Shown: positions 1 through 9,903 of the stretch, piece by piece | Layout of the letters: every line of letters begins with the position of its first letter | Position numbering within the stretch: the stretch's first letter is position 1 | DNA from: Myxococcales bacterium UBA1238 | GTDB taxonomy: Bacteria > Myxococcota_A > Bradymonadia > UBA7976 > UBA1532 | DNA length: 64,000 bases | Assembly (NCBI GenBank): GCA_002309015.1 | Contig: DBWM01000002.1 | Span: 2,771-66,770, forward strand | Direction: 5' to 3' | Translations under genes and position numbers: made by a program | The notes under the pieces: generated by a model | What the model was told of the DNA's origin: nothing | The model's database searches: none | The model's input: only the letters and a program-made list of their open reading frames with translations

Positions 1-1079
1 GCGGGAGCCATTGCCCCGAATCCTTTGCCTGCATCGACGGCCAGTGCGTCTGCGGCGACGGCTTAAAACCTGCGGGCGAAGATTACCGCTGCGTCGGCCA
101 GAAGAACGTCTGTGGGAGCGACGTCTGCGACTGCGGCGGCTTCGACTGCGGCAGGGACTACATCTGCGAGGAAGATGTCTGCGTCTGCGGCAGCGATCCG
201 ATCCTCTTTGAAAAAGGCTACATCTGCGACCATTCTTCGGGGGAGCCCGTTCAAATCTGCGCCCAGGACCGCTGCGTCTGCGGGAACGGCTTCACCTTAA
301 AAGGCGGCAGCTGCAAGCGGGATGCACCCTACTGCGGAAACATCCCCATCGTCGAACTGCCCGAGGGGTTCACCTGCCAGGTGGCCGACGAGCGCCCCAT
401 CATCTGCACGAGCGAACATGGATGCCGCCTGGGTCACAGCGTCTGTCCCGAGGGCAGCGCCGCCATCGACGGCCAATGCTTCTGCGGCGAACAGCTCTTC
501 GAGGGCGACGGATCCAAATACCACTGCATCGATGGGAACGTCATCTGCCGCGATCCCAAAGGCTGCATCTGCGCGGGCAAACCCTGCGGTCAGGGCGGGG
601 AATGCTTTGAAGGCGAATGCCTCTGCCGCGATCGCACCCTGCAGGCCGGATACAAATGCCACAGCAGCATCGGCGCCGACGGCCAGCCTATGGAGCGCGC
701 GCTCTGCGGATCCGAAAAATGCGCCTGCGGCGGCATGAACTGTGCCGAAAACGAGATGTGCATCAACGGCTCCTGCCTCTGCGACCGGATCGAACGCAAG
801 ATGGGCGACAAAGGCTGGAGCTGCGTGGCGCGCGACGCCGGATTCAAACTGGAATGCCAGTCGGCAAAAGGCTGCAAATTTGAAGACGGCCTCTGTCCTT
901 TGGGCGGCACGCTGGGCGAAGGCTGTTTCTGCGGCGATCAGCGCCTGGAGAAATGGCCCGGCGACGGCCTCGTCTGCACTCAGACCGAAAAAGGCTGGGA
1001 TCTCACCTGCACCCGCCAGGGCTGCGACTGCTACGGCAAGGTGATCCTCAAGGGTGCCGTCTGCAACAAGGAAGAATAG
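1..1079 (+). CDS. Cys-rich repeat protein, 3' part (5' end outside window)
   Basis: The reading frame is open from base 3 of the window to the TAG at 1077-1079, so only the last ~358 residues are visible. It is packed with Cys in short spacings such as CIDGQCVCG, CEEDVCVCG and CFEGECLCR, resembling tandem EGF-like or Cys-knot modules of secreted myxobacterial surface proteins. Each module of roughly 35-60 residues ends in a CxCG/CxCR pair. No catalytic motif is visible. The signal peptide must lie upstream of the window. The next gene is convergent, 176 bp away. The Cys pattern and composition make coding certain; the function is unknown, probably an extracellular disulfide-rich structural or adhesive protein. 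Confidence 0.8.
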   Translation, partial: GSHCPESFACIDGQCVCGDGLKPAGEDYRCVGQKNVCGSDVCDCGGFDCGRDYICEEDVCVCGSDPILFEKGYICDHSSGEPVQICAQDRCVCGNGFTLKGGSCKRDAPYCGNIPIVELPEGFTCQVADERPIICTSEHGCRLGHSVCPEGSAAIDGQCFCGEQLFEGDGSKYHCIDGNVICRDPKGCICAGKPCGQGGECFEGECLCRDRTLQAGYKCHSSIGADGQPMERALCGSEKCACGGMNCAENEMCINGSCLCDRIERKMGDKGWSCVARDAGFKLECQSAKGCKFEDGLCPLGGTLGEGCFCGDQRLEKWPGDGLVCTQTEKGWDLTCTRQGCDCYGKVILKGAVCNKEE

Positions 1080-1255
1080 GGGCGTTGCGCTGAGCGCGGC
1101 CTCGTTTGGGGCGTTTTTGCTGCGCGTATCCCCGGGCGCTGCCTGCAGGTTTTTCGGCGAGCGCCGCATCGCGCTGTTTTGGGGCCGTCTCAAAAAATGG
1201 GATCCAACGTCTTGCGGGGGCGCAAAGGGGGGAGCAAAGATCGGGGCAGGGGGAT

Positions 1256-2005
1256 TTACAGATCGAACTTGAGGAAGACACCGACTGAGAAGTTGACGCC
1301 GTTCAGCTTATCGGTGTCGACTTCTTTTGCACCCACCTCGTCGCGCAGCGCATCGACGACTTCCGGCGGGAGATCGGGGTTGTCTTTCTTCACGCCGTTG
1401 ATGGCTTCGTTCTTTGCACCCGATGCGATGTCTTCACCCGAAAGGATGTAGTGATAACCGAAAGTCCCCTCGGCGCCGAGCGAAATGAAGGGTGCCAGCT
1501 TCTTGGCCACTGCCAGTCGCAGGCGGACAAGGTTCCAGCCCAAAGCGACACGACCCAGATCGTCGTTCTTCTCCATCGCTTTGTTGTACGAGGAGGTGAA
1601 CTCATCCGCGTTGACACCGTTCTTCTCCAGGATACCGGCGAGGGGTTCGCGGATCACCAACGGTTGTGGATCTTCCTTGGCATAGATGAAAAGCATCGGG
1701 CCAGTGAAGATCCCCAAATCGACGATGAGGTCGCTGCCGAAGCTGAATTGATGGCCGATGTTGAAGTCGACCATATATTGCTCGCTGCCCAGCCAGAAGG
1801 CTTCACCCCAGATATCGATGCCGACCAGCGTAAATCCGAGTTCGAGACCCGGACCAAAGTTCCGGTCGTATTTGCCAAACATGTCGCCTGTGCCCGAGAA
1901 CAGGTTGAACTTGGCGTCAGCGTGCAGTCCGAACCAGTCAGCATGTGCGGCGACCGGTGCGGAAACGGCCAATGCGAGGGCTAAAGTCTTTAATGCGTTC
2001 ATCAT
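1256..2005 (-). CDS. outer-membrane beta-barrel-type protein
   Basis: A 249-residue protein with a typical Sec signal peptide (MMNALKTLALALAVSAPVAA, cleavage after AHA), followed by alternating hydrophobic/polar segments rich in Gly and aromatics (FNLFSG, GLELGFTLVGIDIWGEAFW, FGSDLIVDLGIFTGPMLF). It ends in a beta strand, NFSVGVFLKFDL, of the kind that closes small outer-membrane barrels, although the last residue is Leu rather than Phe. A middle segment (about residues 110-150, and again near 200-235) is hydrophilic and may form an extracellular loop. The start is supported by AGGAGA just upstream. No specific family is recognised. It faces the upstream Cys-rich gene and appears monocistronic. 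Confidence 0.75.
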   Translation of the reverse strand: MMNALKTLALALAVSAPVAAHADWFGLHADAKFNLFSGTGDMFGKYDRNFGPGLELGFTLVGIDIWGEAFWLGSEQYMVDFNIGHQFSFGSDLIVDLGIFTGPMLFIYAKEDPQPLVIREPLAGILEKNGVNADEFTSSYNKAMEKNDDLGRVALGWNLVRLRLAVAKKLAPFISLGAEGTFGYHYILSGEDIASGAKNEAINGVKKDNPDLPPEVVDALRDEVGAKEVDTDKLNGVNFSVGVFLKFDL

Positions 2006-2564
2006 TTCTCCTGTATCAAAATGGGACTACTCAGGTTACAAAAGTTCAAAGACAGTTCGCAAGCTTTTTTAAACCCCGATCGCAGATGAGAGATAAGGGA
2101 TGTATCAAGAGTGAAAACCGCGTTCGCAAAGGCGCAAATCAGGATGTGACGTCCGGATCCATCGCCCTGATGCGCTGCAATGCGCTGCTCCTGTTCCCAA
2201 ACAGTCCTCTGCAATCCTGCCATCCGGTGAATACTGTAACAAATCCCGATCGTCTATTGAGATATGCGCTGTCTCCATGCTCAGAACCCTCTGTTGCAAA
2301 CGGGACATGGGGCCAATCTTAACCATCTTGAGTCAGCTGCAGAGCGGATATGCGATGGATCTTAACCTGATCCATGCAATTGCACGCCTGCAACCGAGGA
2401 CTCCTTTGCGCGGGATCCTGAATCGCTGCTTTGCAACGGAGGATCTCTGCTGGCGTATATCGAATGGCATCCTGTCCGATCGGGATCCTTAAAAACGCCA
2501 ATGCGCCTTGCTTGGGAGCGCGGCGCATTGTGCAATCTTCAGATGGCCTTTTGAGGCCTGGCTA
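2006..2564. other. intergenic region, no gene seen
   Basis: About 560 bp between a leftward gene start and the terminator of ygfK. Short open frames here show neither codon bias nor ribosome sites. A perfect 9-bp inverted repeat with a 14-base loop (CAATGCGCC at 2499-2507, GGCGCATTG at 2522-2530) is present but lacks a T-run. Nothing else is recognised. Confidence 0.6.
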
Positions 2565-2600
2565 AAAGGGATCGAAGCCCCGCAGATGGGGCCTCGATGA
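2565..2600 (-). terminator. probable rho-independent terminator of ygfK
   Basis: An 11-bp stem with one mismatch (ATCGAAGCCCC / GGGGCCTCGAT, 2571-2598) encloses a 6-base loop. Read on the minus strand it lies 7 bp after the ygfK stop codon and is followed by CCCTTTTAG. The T-tract is short, so efficiency may be modest. Confidence 0.6.
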
Positions 2601-2604
2601 CCGA

Positions 2605-5600
2605 TCAGAAGGCGTATGCAGCGGACTGCTTTAAGCCTGAAAGCAGGGTATAGAGGGTCGCGGCCGGGACGAGGGAGAATTCCGTATCGTCTGCGACGGT
2701 TGCCCCTTCGTTCAATGCTGCACCGACGAACTCGAAATTGGACTCGAAGCGCGCGGTGAAAGCGTCGGTCTTGTAGACGATCTCGTCGCCCAGGCTGAGA
2801 CTGCTCACCTTGCCGTCGAACTTGCCCTCGATGCTCCAGCTGTCACCCTCATGCGTCACGATGAAAGCGTTGTTCTCCTCGGCGTCGAACTCGCTGCGAT
2901 CGAAGTAAATGCGGGGCTTCTGCTTGTAGGGCGCGCCTTCGGTGGGGCAGAAGGTCCGGCAGTTGCCGCATTCATTGCAGTTGTCGGCGAGGACAGCCGT
3001 CTGCGCAAACTGGGTGATCTTAAAGACCTCGCCAGCTTCTTTGCCCAGCTGGCCGGAGACCGCGATCAGGCGCGGGAGCGAAGCCTCGAACATGGGCGCC
3101 TCATAGGTCAGGAACGCGCGGTTCGGGCAGACGCTCACGCAGATGCTGCAGAATCGATCGCAAGCCAGGCAGCGGCTCGCTTCTTCCTGCGCCGCATCGC
3201 GGGAGAGCGTTTGGACCAGTGGCGAGAAGGACTGGCGCTTGTCGAGGTCGAGTTCCTCGATCTCGTTTGGGAATACCCTGATGGCGCGCTTCTGAATGAG
3301 GCTGTGCATCTCTTCGCGCGTGAGCGGTTCGGGCGTGCAAGGGCATGTCCAGGGTTTGGCGCCTTCGCGTTGCAGGATGACAGCGGCGATCTTCTTACCG
3401 TCACTCGCGGCCTTGACGGCGGTCGCGGGACCTTTGTCGGCCACGTCACCCCCGCTGAACACGTTGGCAACGCTGGTTTCGAGATCTGCATTCACTGCAA
3501 TGAAGCCGCGATCGGTCCTGGGTGCGTCCGCACCAAAGAAATCGAGCACCGTCTTCTGGCTGACCGCAACGATGAGACTGTCGAGTTCAAAGCGGATTTC
3601 CTCTCCCTCGATCGCCTTGATCCCGCATCGCCCGCTCGCATCGGGATCGGTCAGCTCCATCTGCTGGCAAATGAGGCCCTTCAAACGACCGTCTTCGACG
3701 ATGAGCGCCTTCGGGGACGCGAGTTCATGGGTCTCGATCTCTTCCTCGAGGAAGCCGATCAGCTCCTCATCGCTTGCAGGTGCTTCTCCGAGCGTCCTGC
3801 GGTAGATGAGCAAAGGCTTCTTCCCCAAACGGTACACCGTGCGCGCCGCATCCATCGCGACGTCGCCTGCACCCACGATACCCACGACGCTGCCGAGATC
3901 GGGCACGTATCCCGCATGCACCTGCCTCAGGAAATCGAGCGCATCGTAAACGCCCTTGGCATCCTCACCCTCAAATCCGAGGAGACGACCGGCCTGTGCA
4001 CCCACGGCCAGCACGATGTACTTGTAGCCATCGGCCTTCAGGCTCTCGAGGGTGAAGTCCCGCCCGGCCTTCATGCCAAAGTGGAAGTTCACACCCAGGC
4101 CTTCCATCGCGCGCAAATCGCGTTCCGTAACGCCGATCGGGAGCCTGTACACGGGGATCGTCGCTGCCGCAACGCCGCCCACCCTCGCATTCTGCTCGTA
4201 AACATCCACGGGTGCGCCTGCACGCGCCAGTTCGCGCGCCACCGCAAGGCCGCAGGGGCCTGCACCGATGACGGCGGTCTTGGCCGAAATGCTGCCTTCC
4301 GCTGCAGCAAGCTCTGAAGGCGCTCCGAGATCGACTGCAGCGCGCTTGATCTCACGGATTTGCAGCGGTGCATCGTAATGTGTGCGGACGCAGGATCCCG
4401 TGCATTTGTGATCGCAAATGCGGCTGAGCGTAGAGGCGATGGGGTTGTCGGCGCGGGCAATGCGGGCGGCCAGGTTGAAATCACCCTTCGCGATGGCGCG
4501 CATGTAACCCGGTACCTTCTGATCCACGGGGCATGTGGTGGTGCAGGGGGCCTTGATGCAGTCGAAGAACCCCAGTTTACGGCTGCCTTTGGTCTTGCCC
4601 GTATCGTAGAGACCGTTCTGGAACATCTCATCGAGAGGTGTGGTCTCCGCGTAAGCCTTCTGATTCATCAGGCGCGCTTTGTAGAGCACCGCCTGGATCA
4701 GATCCTGCGCGTTCGCATTCTGGGTTTCTGCAAACTTCGCCACCGCTTCGCAATAGCACGCATCGCTGCCTGTGATCGCATCGCTTAAGCCCGCAGCGAG
4801 CTCGTCGATGGCCTTGCGCCCGTCTTCCTCTTCGATCGCGGAGCGAACCACGTAGTCCTTCAGGCTGCGCGCGTTCATGAACTCGATCTCTTCGCGCAGG
4901 TTGTCGATGTACTGCACCATGCGCAGGTAACCACCGGGCTTTAAGAGATCGGAACTCACGGTGACGGTGTTAAATCCGCAGCGCAGCAGATCGGGGACGT
5001 TGAAGGCGTCGGCGCCACCGGCGTAGGAGATTTCGAGTTTGCCGTCGAACTCGGTGGAAAGTTTGGCTGCGAGGTTTGTGGAGATCGCGTGGAGAGCGCG
5101 CCCCGACATGTACATCATCTTCTCATCCTTCGAGAAGACGTTGCGATGGTTCTGCACCTCGAGGGTGTTGGTCAGTTTCACCGCGAAATCGACGTTGCAT
5201 TCCTTCGCGAGCGCCTGCAGGCGGGTGAGCATCGGGACGGCATCGGGGTACTTCAGGTCATGTCCGAAGGCTTCATCGGGGACGATCGTGTCTTCAAACC
5301 CCAGGTCTTCGTTCAGAATCTCGCGGACGCGCTCCTTGCCGAGCAGCGTGGGGTTCAGCTTGACGGTGGTGTGGAAGCCCCATTCCTTGATGAGATAGGC
5401 CGCAATCTTCTCGATCTCGTGCGGAGGACAGCCGTGCATGGTCGACAGGGTGATGTTGTCGGAAAGCTTGCCTGGGATGTTCACATCGCGGATGGCGGGC
5501 AGGTACTTTGCGACGATGTCGACGTATTTGGCGATCTCGGCGCTGCAATCCTGGGTCTTCTTTAAGAACCACTGGACATTCTCGTTCATGATGCCCGCGA

Positions 5601-6069
5601 GGTTGTAGCCGACGGAGAGATTGAAGATGACGCCGGGGCGCACACCCGGGAAGCCGAGCTCGATATGGAGCGCGTGCAAAAGCACCCACGCCTTGATGTA
5701 CTCGTCGATGGATTGATGGATCTTCAGTTCCTGCGACCATTCCACGTTGTAACCCTCGTCCTCCATGTCGATGCAGGGCTTGGGCACGTTGAGTTCGTCT
5801 AAGGTCTGAACGGTCTTGAGCTCGATGAAGCGCGCACCGCAGGTCCAGGCGGCGATGATGTTGCGCGCGAGCTGCGTATGCGGACCGGCTGCAACCCCGA
5901 ACGGTGTTTCGAGCAGCTGGCCATAGCGGGTGGAACGGAAGAGATCATCCTCCTGCGGCACAAAAAACGCGTCGCGCGGAAAGCCAAAGAGGGTTTTGTT
6001 CTCGCGCAGTTCTGTGAACACAGAATGAGTGAGCTGTTCCATAGAGACGGGATGGAAGCGATCGGACAT
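2605..6069 (-). CDS. ygfK: YgfK-type flavo-iron-sulfur oxidoreductase (putative selenate reductase subunit)
   Basis: The 1154-residue protein follows YgfK/dihydropyrimidine dehydrogenase architecture and is somewhat longer than E. coli YgfK. Residues ~50-430 form a dihydroorotate-dehydrogenase-like barrel (TPFGVAAGPHTQLARNI). An N-terminal-type Fe-S domain follows near 503-560 (CIKAPCTTTCP, CDHKCTGSC). FAD binding is marked by GAGPCG at ~602, and NAD(P)H binding by VGIVGAGDVAMDAA farther on. The C-terminal part carries two ferredoxin-type clusters (CLACDRFCSICVSVCP and CNECGNCRTFCP). In E. coli the gene sits with molybdenum hydroxylase and ssnA genes and its real substrate is unsettled. Here no molybdenum hydroxylase is adjacent. 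It is probably a cytosolic NAD(P)H-linked electron-transfer enzyme. A terminator follows immediately. Confidence 0.9.
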   Translation of the reverse strand: MSDRFHPVSMEQLTHSVFTELRENKTLFGFPRDAFFVPQEDDLFRSTRYGQLLETPFGVAAGPHTQLARNIIAAWTCGARFIELKTVQTLDELNVPKPCIDMEDEGYNVEWSQELKIHQSIDEYIKAWVLLHALHIELGFPGVRPGVIFNLSVGYNLAGIMNENVQWFLKKTQDCSAEIAKYVDIVAKYLPAIRDVNIPGKLSDNITLSTMHGCPPHEIEKIAAYLIKEWGFHTTVKLNPTLLGKERVREILNEDLGFEDTIVPDEAFGHDLKYPDAVPMLTRLQALAKECNVDFAVKLTNTLEVQNHRNVFSKDEKMMYMSGRALHAISTNLAAKLSTEFDGKLEISYAGGADAFNVPDLLRCGFNTVTVSSDLLKPGGYLRMVQYIDNLREEIEFMNARSLKDYVVRSAIEEEDGRKAIDELAAGLSDAITGSDACYCEAVAKFAETQNANAQDLIQAVLYKARLMNQKAYAETTPLDEMFQNGLYDTGKTKGSRKLGFFDCIKAPCTTTCPVDQKVPGYMRAIAKGDFNLAARIARADNPIASTLSRICDHKCTGSCVRTHYDAPLQIREIKRAAVDLGAPSELAAAEGSISAKTAVIGAGPCGLAVARELARAGAPVDVYEQNARVGGVAAATIPVYRLPIGVTERDLRAMEGLGVNFHFGMKAGRDFTLESLKADGYKYIVLAVGAQAGRLLGFEGEDAKGVYDALDFLRQVHAGYVPDLGSVVGIVGAGDVAMDAARTVYRLGKKPLLIYRRTLGEAPASDEELIGFLEEEIETHELASPKALIVEDGRLKGLICQQMELTDPDASGRCGIKAIEGEEIRFELDSLIVAVSQKTVLDFFGADAPRTDRGFIAVNADLETSVANVFSGGDVADKGPATAVKAASDGKKIAAVILQREGAKPWTCPCTPEPLTREEMHSLIQKRAIRVFPNEIEELDLDKRQSFSPLVQTLSRDAAQEEASRCLACDRFCSICVSVCPNRAFLTYEAPMFEASLPRLIAVSGQLGKEAGEVFKITQFAQTAVLADNCNECGNCRTFCPTEGAPYKQKPRIYFDRSEFDAEENNAFIVTHEGDSWSIEGKFDGKVSSLSLGDEIVYKTDAFTARFESNFEFVGAALNEGATVADDTEFSLVPAATLYTLLSGLKQSAAYAF

Positions 6070-6287
6070 GGTTCCTCACCTGAAGTAAGGGCGCAAAACG
6101 GCGCCTGTGGTTGGAGAGCGGCAAGAAGCTATAACGCTTTAGGCCGCGCTTCAACTTGGAAAAGAATGATGCGAAAAGAAAAATGCAGTTGGACCGCTGT
6201 AAAGATGTGATGTGATCTCTTGTGTTGATAGATGAGTCTAAGAAGAAAAGATGGGATGCTACATCCCGGAATGCGGTCGTCCAGAGA

Positions 6288-8210
6288 TCAGCCGAGGATC
6301 AGGGCCGCGAGGGGAGGCAGGGTGAGAGAGACGGAGAAGGGCTGGCCGTTCCAGGGGATTTGCTCGGCCTGAACGCCGCCGCAGTTGCCCATCTGGGATC
6401 CGCCGTAGACGGCAGCGTCGGTGTTGCAGAGTTCGCGCCAATAGCCGCCGTGAGGGACGCCCACGCGGTAGTTTTGCCTGGGGACCGGCGTGCAGTTAAA
6501 GACGGCCACGATGTTTTCGTCGGGGTTGCCGGCGCTGCGCATGTAGGTGAGCACCGAATCTTCGACGTTGTTGGGATCGAGCCACTGGAAGCCGCGCGGA
6601 TCGTGATCGAGGCTGTGGAGCGCGGGATAGGTGCGGTACAGGTAGTTCAGATGCGCGATCAGGTTCTGGATCCCGCGATGCTCGTGATATTGCAGCAGAT
6701 GCCAGTCGATGCTCGAATCGTGGTTCCATTCCGCCGACTGCCCGATCTCGCCGCCCATAAAGAGCAGCTTCTTGCCGGGCTGGGTCCATTGCATCGCGAA
6801 CAAAAGGCGCAGGTTCGCAAATTTTTGCCAGGTGTCGCCCGCCATCTTTCCAAACAGCGAGCCTTTACCGTAGACCACCTCGTCGTGGGAGAGCGGCAGA
6901 ATGAAGTTTTCGGTGTTTTGATACAGCCCGCGGAAGGTAAGCTCGTTGTGGTGGTATTTGCGGTAGACCGGATCGCGCTTCATGTAGTCGAGCACGTCGT
7001 GCATCCAGCCCATGTCCCATTTGTAGCCAAAGCTCAGGCCACCTGCGGAAGAGGGGCGCGAAACCATCGGCCATGAAGTCGATTCCTCGGCCACCGTAAA
7101 GCAATCGGGGAAGCTGCGTTTGACCTCGTCGTTCAGCTGGCGCAGGAAATTGATCGCGTCCACATTTTCCCGCCCGCCCCAGGGATTCGGGATCCATTCG
7201 CCGTCGCGGCGGGAGTAATCGAGGTAGAGCATCGAGGCGACCGCATCCACCCGCAGACCGTCGGCGTGGAATTCGTCGAGCCAGTAGAGCGCGCTCGAAA
7301 TCAGGAAGCTGCGCACTTCGTGACGGCCGTAGTTAAAGATGAGCGACTTCCAGTCGGGGTGGAAGCCCTGGCGCGGATCCGCGTGCTCAAAGAGATGCGT
7401 GCCGTCGAAATAGCCGAGACCGTGTTCATCGGAGGGGAAGTGAGAGGGCACCCAGTCGAGCAGCACGCCGATGCCGTTTTGATGCAGAACGTCGATCAGG
7501 TATTTGAAGTCGGTGGAGGTGCCGTAGCGGCGCGTGGGCGAGAAGTAACCGGTGGTCTGGTAGCCCCAGGAGAGATAGAACGGGTGCTCCATCACCGGCA
7601 GGAATTCCACATGCGTAAAGCCGTTTTGCTTTAAATAATCGGCCAGTTGGCCCGCCATCTCGCGGTAGGTGAGCGAGCGGTTACCGTCTTCGGGGACGCG
7701 CATCCAGGATCCCAGATGCATCTCGTAGATGGCGATGGGCGATTGGTAGCTGTTGCAGGCCTTGCGGTGTTCCATCCAGCTTTGATCGCCCCAGTTGTAT
7801 TGAGTATTGCGCACCACAGACGCGGTCTTGGGCGGCATTTCACCTTCAAAAGCAAAGGGATCGGCCTTGTTGACCTGGTATCCGTTCTGGGGACAGGCGA
7901 TGTGATATTTGTAGGTGGAATATTCGCAGAGGCCGGGAATGAAGCCTTCCCAGATGCCCGATCCGCCGCGGGGACGCAGGGTGTGAGCGCCGGGACGCCA
8001 GCCGTTGAAATCGCCGATCACCGAGACGTGATCCGCGTTCGGTGCCCAGACTGCAAAATAAACGCCGCTTTGGCCGTCCACCTCTACGAGATGTGCACCC
8101 AATTGTTGGTAAAGGCGGTAATGCGTACCCTGGTTAAAAAGGTATACGTCGTCGTCGCTCAGTCGGCTGTAGTTGAATTGCACGTCACCAATGCGGGTTG
8201 CGTCACTCAT
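6288..8210 (-). CDS. glgB: 1,4-alpha-glucan branching enzyme
   Basis: A 640-residue GH13 enzyme that makes alpha-1,6 branches in glycogen. An N-terminal CBM48 domain (~residues 30-130, VYFAVWAPNADHVSVIGDFN) precedes the catalytic barrel. The GHY/GYQ signature is present (LSWGYQTTGYFSPT), with the nucleophile Asp in DGLRVDAVASMLYLD, the acid/base Glu in FTVAEEST, and the third acid in LPLSHDEVVYGKGS. The length fits bacterial GlgB without the extra N-terminal module. The start codon is preceded by AGAGGA. It lies alone rather than in a glg operon. Its cytosolic role in glycogen synthesis contrasts with the secreted amylases at 38828-47206. Confidence 0.95.
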   Translation of the reverse strand: MSDATRIGDVQFNYSRLSDDDVYLFNQGTHYRLYQQLGAHLVEVDGQSGVYFAVWAPNADHVSVIGDFNGWRPGAHTLRPRGGSGIWEGFIPGLCEYSTYKYHIACPQNGYQVNKADPFAFEGEMPPKTASVVRNTQYNWGDQSWMEHRKACNSYQSPIAIYEMHLGSWMRVPEDGNRSLTYREMAGQLADYLKQNGFTHVEFLPVMEHPFYLSWGYQTTGYFSPTRRYGTSTDFKYLIDVLHQNGIGVLLDWVPSHFPSDEHGLGYFDGTHLFEHADPRQGFHPDWKSLIFNYGRHEVRSFLISSALYWLDEFHADGLRVDAVASMLYLDYSRRDGEWIPNPWGGRENVDAINFLRQLNDEVKRSFPDCFTVAEESTSWPMVSRPSSAGGLSFGYKWDMGWMHDVLDYMKRDPVYRKYHHNELTFRGLYQNTENFILPLSHDEVVYGKGSLFGKMAGDTWQKFANLRLLFAMQWTQPGKKLLFMGGEIGQSAEWNHDSSIDWHLLQYHEHRGIQNLIAHLNYLYRTYPALHSLDHDPRGFQWLDPNNVEDSVLTYMRSAGNPDENIVAVFNCTPVPRQNYRVGVPHGGYWRELCNTDAAVYGGSQMGNCGGVQAEQIPWNGQPFSVSLTLPPLAALILG

Positions 8211-8305
8211 GAATGCGTCCTCTTTCGCAATAAAAACAGCGGCCCGTAATATGACCAGATTTGGGTGAATCGTAAAGCCGTTTGCAACAAATCTGCGGCG
8301 GGTTT

Positions 8306-9844
8306 TTAAGGATCGCGGCGTTGAGGCAGGCGCATCAAGGCCAAATGGGCGGCTCTGAAAGCGCGGGGCGTGCGCAGGAAGGCGGGGCGGATGTTGGGGT
8401 GCGCCTGGATGCAGTCGGCGATGAATTTGCGCGCGGGAACCCGGGGCGGAACGCCGTTGCAGGTGAAGGGCTGGTAGAGTTTGAGCGGGTAATCGTTGCG
8501 ATCGGCGGCGACTTCCATGCCAAACTCCGATGCGCGGTGCCAGAGTTCGCAGTCCCGGGGCAGGTTAAAGAGCGAGAGGTTCAAAAAATCGATCGATGCG
8601 GATTCTTCTGCGAGCAGATCGAGCGTCAGTTGCCAGTCTTCAGCGGTTTCTCCCGGAAGCCCAAACAGCATATAGGCGTAAGTGCGAATCCCCGCCTGTG
8701 CCGCCGCCCTCAGGACCTCGCGCGCTTCATCGGGCACGAGTCCCTTGTTGAACCGATCGAGCAGCGCCTTCGAACCGCTTTCCACCCCAAGCTGCACCAT
8801 CCGGCAGCCGGATTCCGCAGCCTCAAAGAGCAGATCGTCTTTTAAAAGGTGATGGCTCGGGCGCGCAAAGCCGTAAAACGGCAATCCCAGGTTTCGCACC
8901 ACGGGCAAAAAGCGGCGCAGCACAGCCGGCGGCATGGCGGAGTCGAGCAGATGGATGAGCGGTCTTTGTGCGATCACTTCCGGGGGCGCGCTCTCAAGGA
9001 ACGCCTGCAGGGTCTCGGCTTTGGCTAAATAGCGCGGCAGATCGCGATCGGGACAAAAAAGACAGCGATTCCAGAAGCAGCCCGTAGAGAGCGTAAGGGG
9101 CAGGATCGGGCGGCAGGTGATGTAGGGTCGTTTCGAAAGCAATCGTGGAAAGGCGAGGCGATCGAGCAGATGCGGATCTTCGGGGGTGGGTCCGCCCAGA
9201 TGCCCGAGGCCGTCACCCAAATCGAGGGGCGGTAAGAACGACGCCAGGTGATCGAGGCCTTTCGCCGTGCGCGCCATGCTCGAAGCGAGGGATCCGCCCA
9301 CCGTCGGAGTCACCCCTTTGCGCTTCAGCCAATGGACGAGCGAGAGCGTAGCGGGCAGTTGCGAGAGATAGGCGAGCGAGATGAGCACGCGTTTCGGGCG
9401 TTCCTGATCGAGCACCGGATTCAGGCAGGCGTCGTAGAGCGGCGTAAAGGGATCGTGCTTCGCCAAAGCTTCGAGCAATCCGGCGGGATCGTGCACAGCC
9501 GCAGGGCCTTCGATGTCCATGAGCGACAGTTGCCAGCCGGGGTGATCCGTCGAAAACGCGCAGAGTTTTTTATGCAAAACCCCCGTAGCCCCGCGATGGC
9601 GTTCGGGCAGGTATCCGTCAAAACGATGCCGCCTGCCTTCACCGCCCGGATGCATCAGGTAATCGAGGGCCGCATCGAGATCCGCCGAACGGTGGGATTC
9701 AAAAAAAGCCCAGTAGAACTCCAGGTTTAAATCGAGCAATGCGGTTTCATGCCCGCGCGCCGAGAGTCCCGAAGCGAGCAAAAAAGCACCCGACGGCGTT
9801 TCAGAAGGCGTAGCCACCGGCGGACAAAGGATCAGGAATTCCAT
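8306..9844 (-). CDS. B12-binding-type radical SAM protein
   Basis: A 512-residue protein starting MEFLILCPPV; the ATG at 9844 avoids overlap with trpB, which longer readings would require. The N-terminal third resembles the cobalamin-binding-like domain of B12-radical SAM enzymes (GLSARGHETALLDLNLEFYW; later PTVGGSLASSM), although a clear DxHxxG motif is not evident. Cys256, Cys261 and Cys264 form a CX4CX2C cluster (STGCFWNRCLFC), the spacing seen in several B12-radical SAM subfamilies in place of CX3CX2C. Downstream barrel motifs include MVQLGVESGSKALLDRFNKG and YAYMLFGLPGETAEDW. It lies 59 bp after trpB on the same strand and is probably co-transcribed. The substrate is unknown. Confidence 0.85.
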   Translation of the reverse strand: MEFLILCPPVATPSETPSGAFLLASGLSARGHETALLDLNLEFYWAFFESHRSADLDAALDYLMHPGGEGRRHRFDGYLPERHRGATGVLHKKLCAFSTDHPGWQLSLMDIEGPAAVHDPAGLLEALAKHDPFTPLYDACLNPVLDQERPKRVLISLAYLSQLPATLSLVHWLKRKGVTPTVGGSLASSMARTAKGLDHLASFLPPLDLGDGLGHLGGPTPEDPHLLDRLAFPRLLSKRPYITCRPILPLTLSTGCFWNRCLFCPDRDLPRYLAKAETLQAFLESAPPEVIAQRPLIHLLDSAMPPAVLRRFLPVVRNLGLPFYGFARPSHHLLKDDLLFEAAESGCRMVQLGVESGSKALLDRFNKGLVPDEAREVLRAAAQAGIRTYAYMLFGLPGETAEDWQLTLDLLAEESASIDFLNLSLFNLPRDCELWHRASEFGMEVAADRNDYPLKLYQPFTCNGVPPRVPARKFIADCIQAHPNIRPAFLRTPRAFRAAHLALMRLPQRRDP

Positions 9845-9903
9845 GGCAGGTTCATCAAGGCGATGGGAACGAGGGGCTGGCGTCTGCGTTCGGGTGACCG
9901 CAG

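Noticed and set aside
297..1193. A 298-codon minus-strand open frame rich in Ala and Phe
   Set aside because: Lies opposite the Cys-rich gene, whose Cys periodicity shows which strand is coding.
2851..4317. A 488-codon plus-strand open frame opposite ygfK
   Set aside because: It is antisense to a clearly identified gene with many exact motifs; high-GC codon structure leaves the opposite frame open.
6222..7076. A 284-codon plus-strand open frame opposite glgB
   Set aside because: Antisense shadow of GlgB without any recognisable domain or ribosome site.
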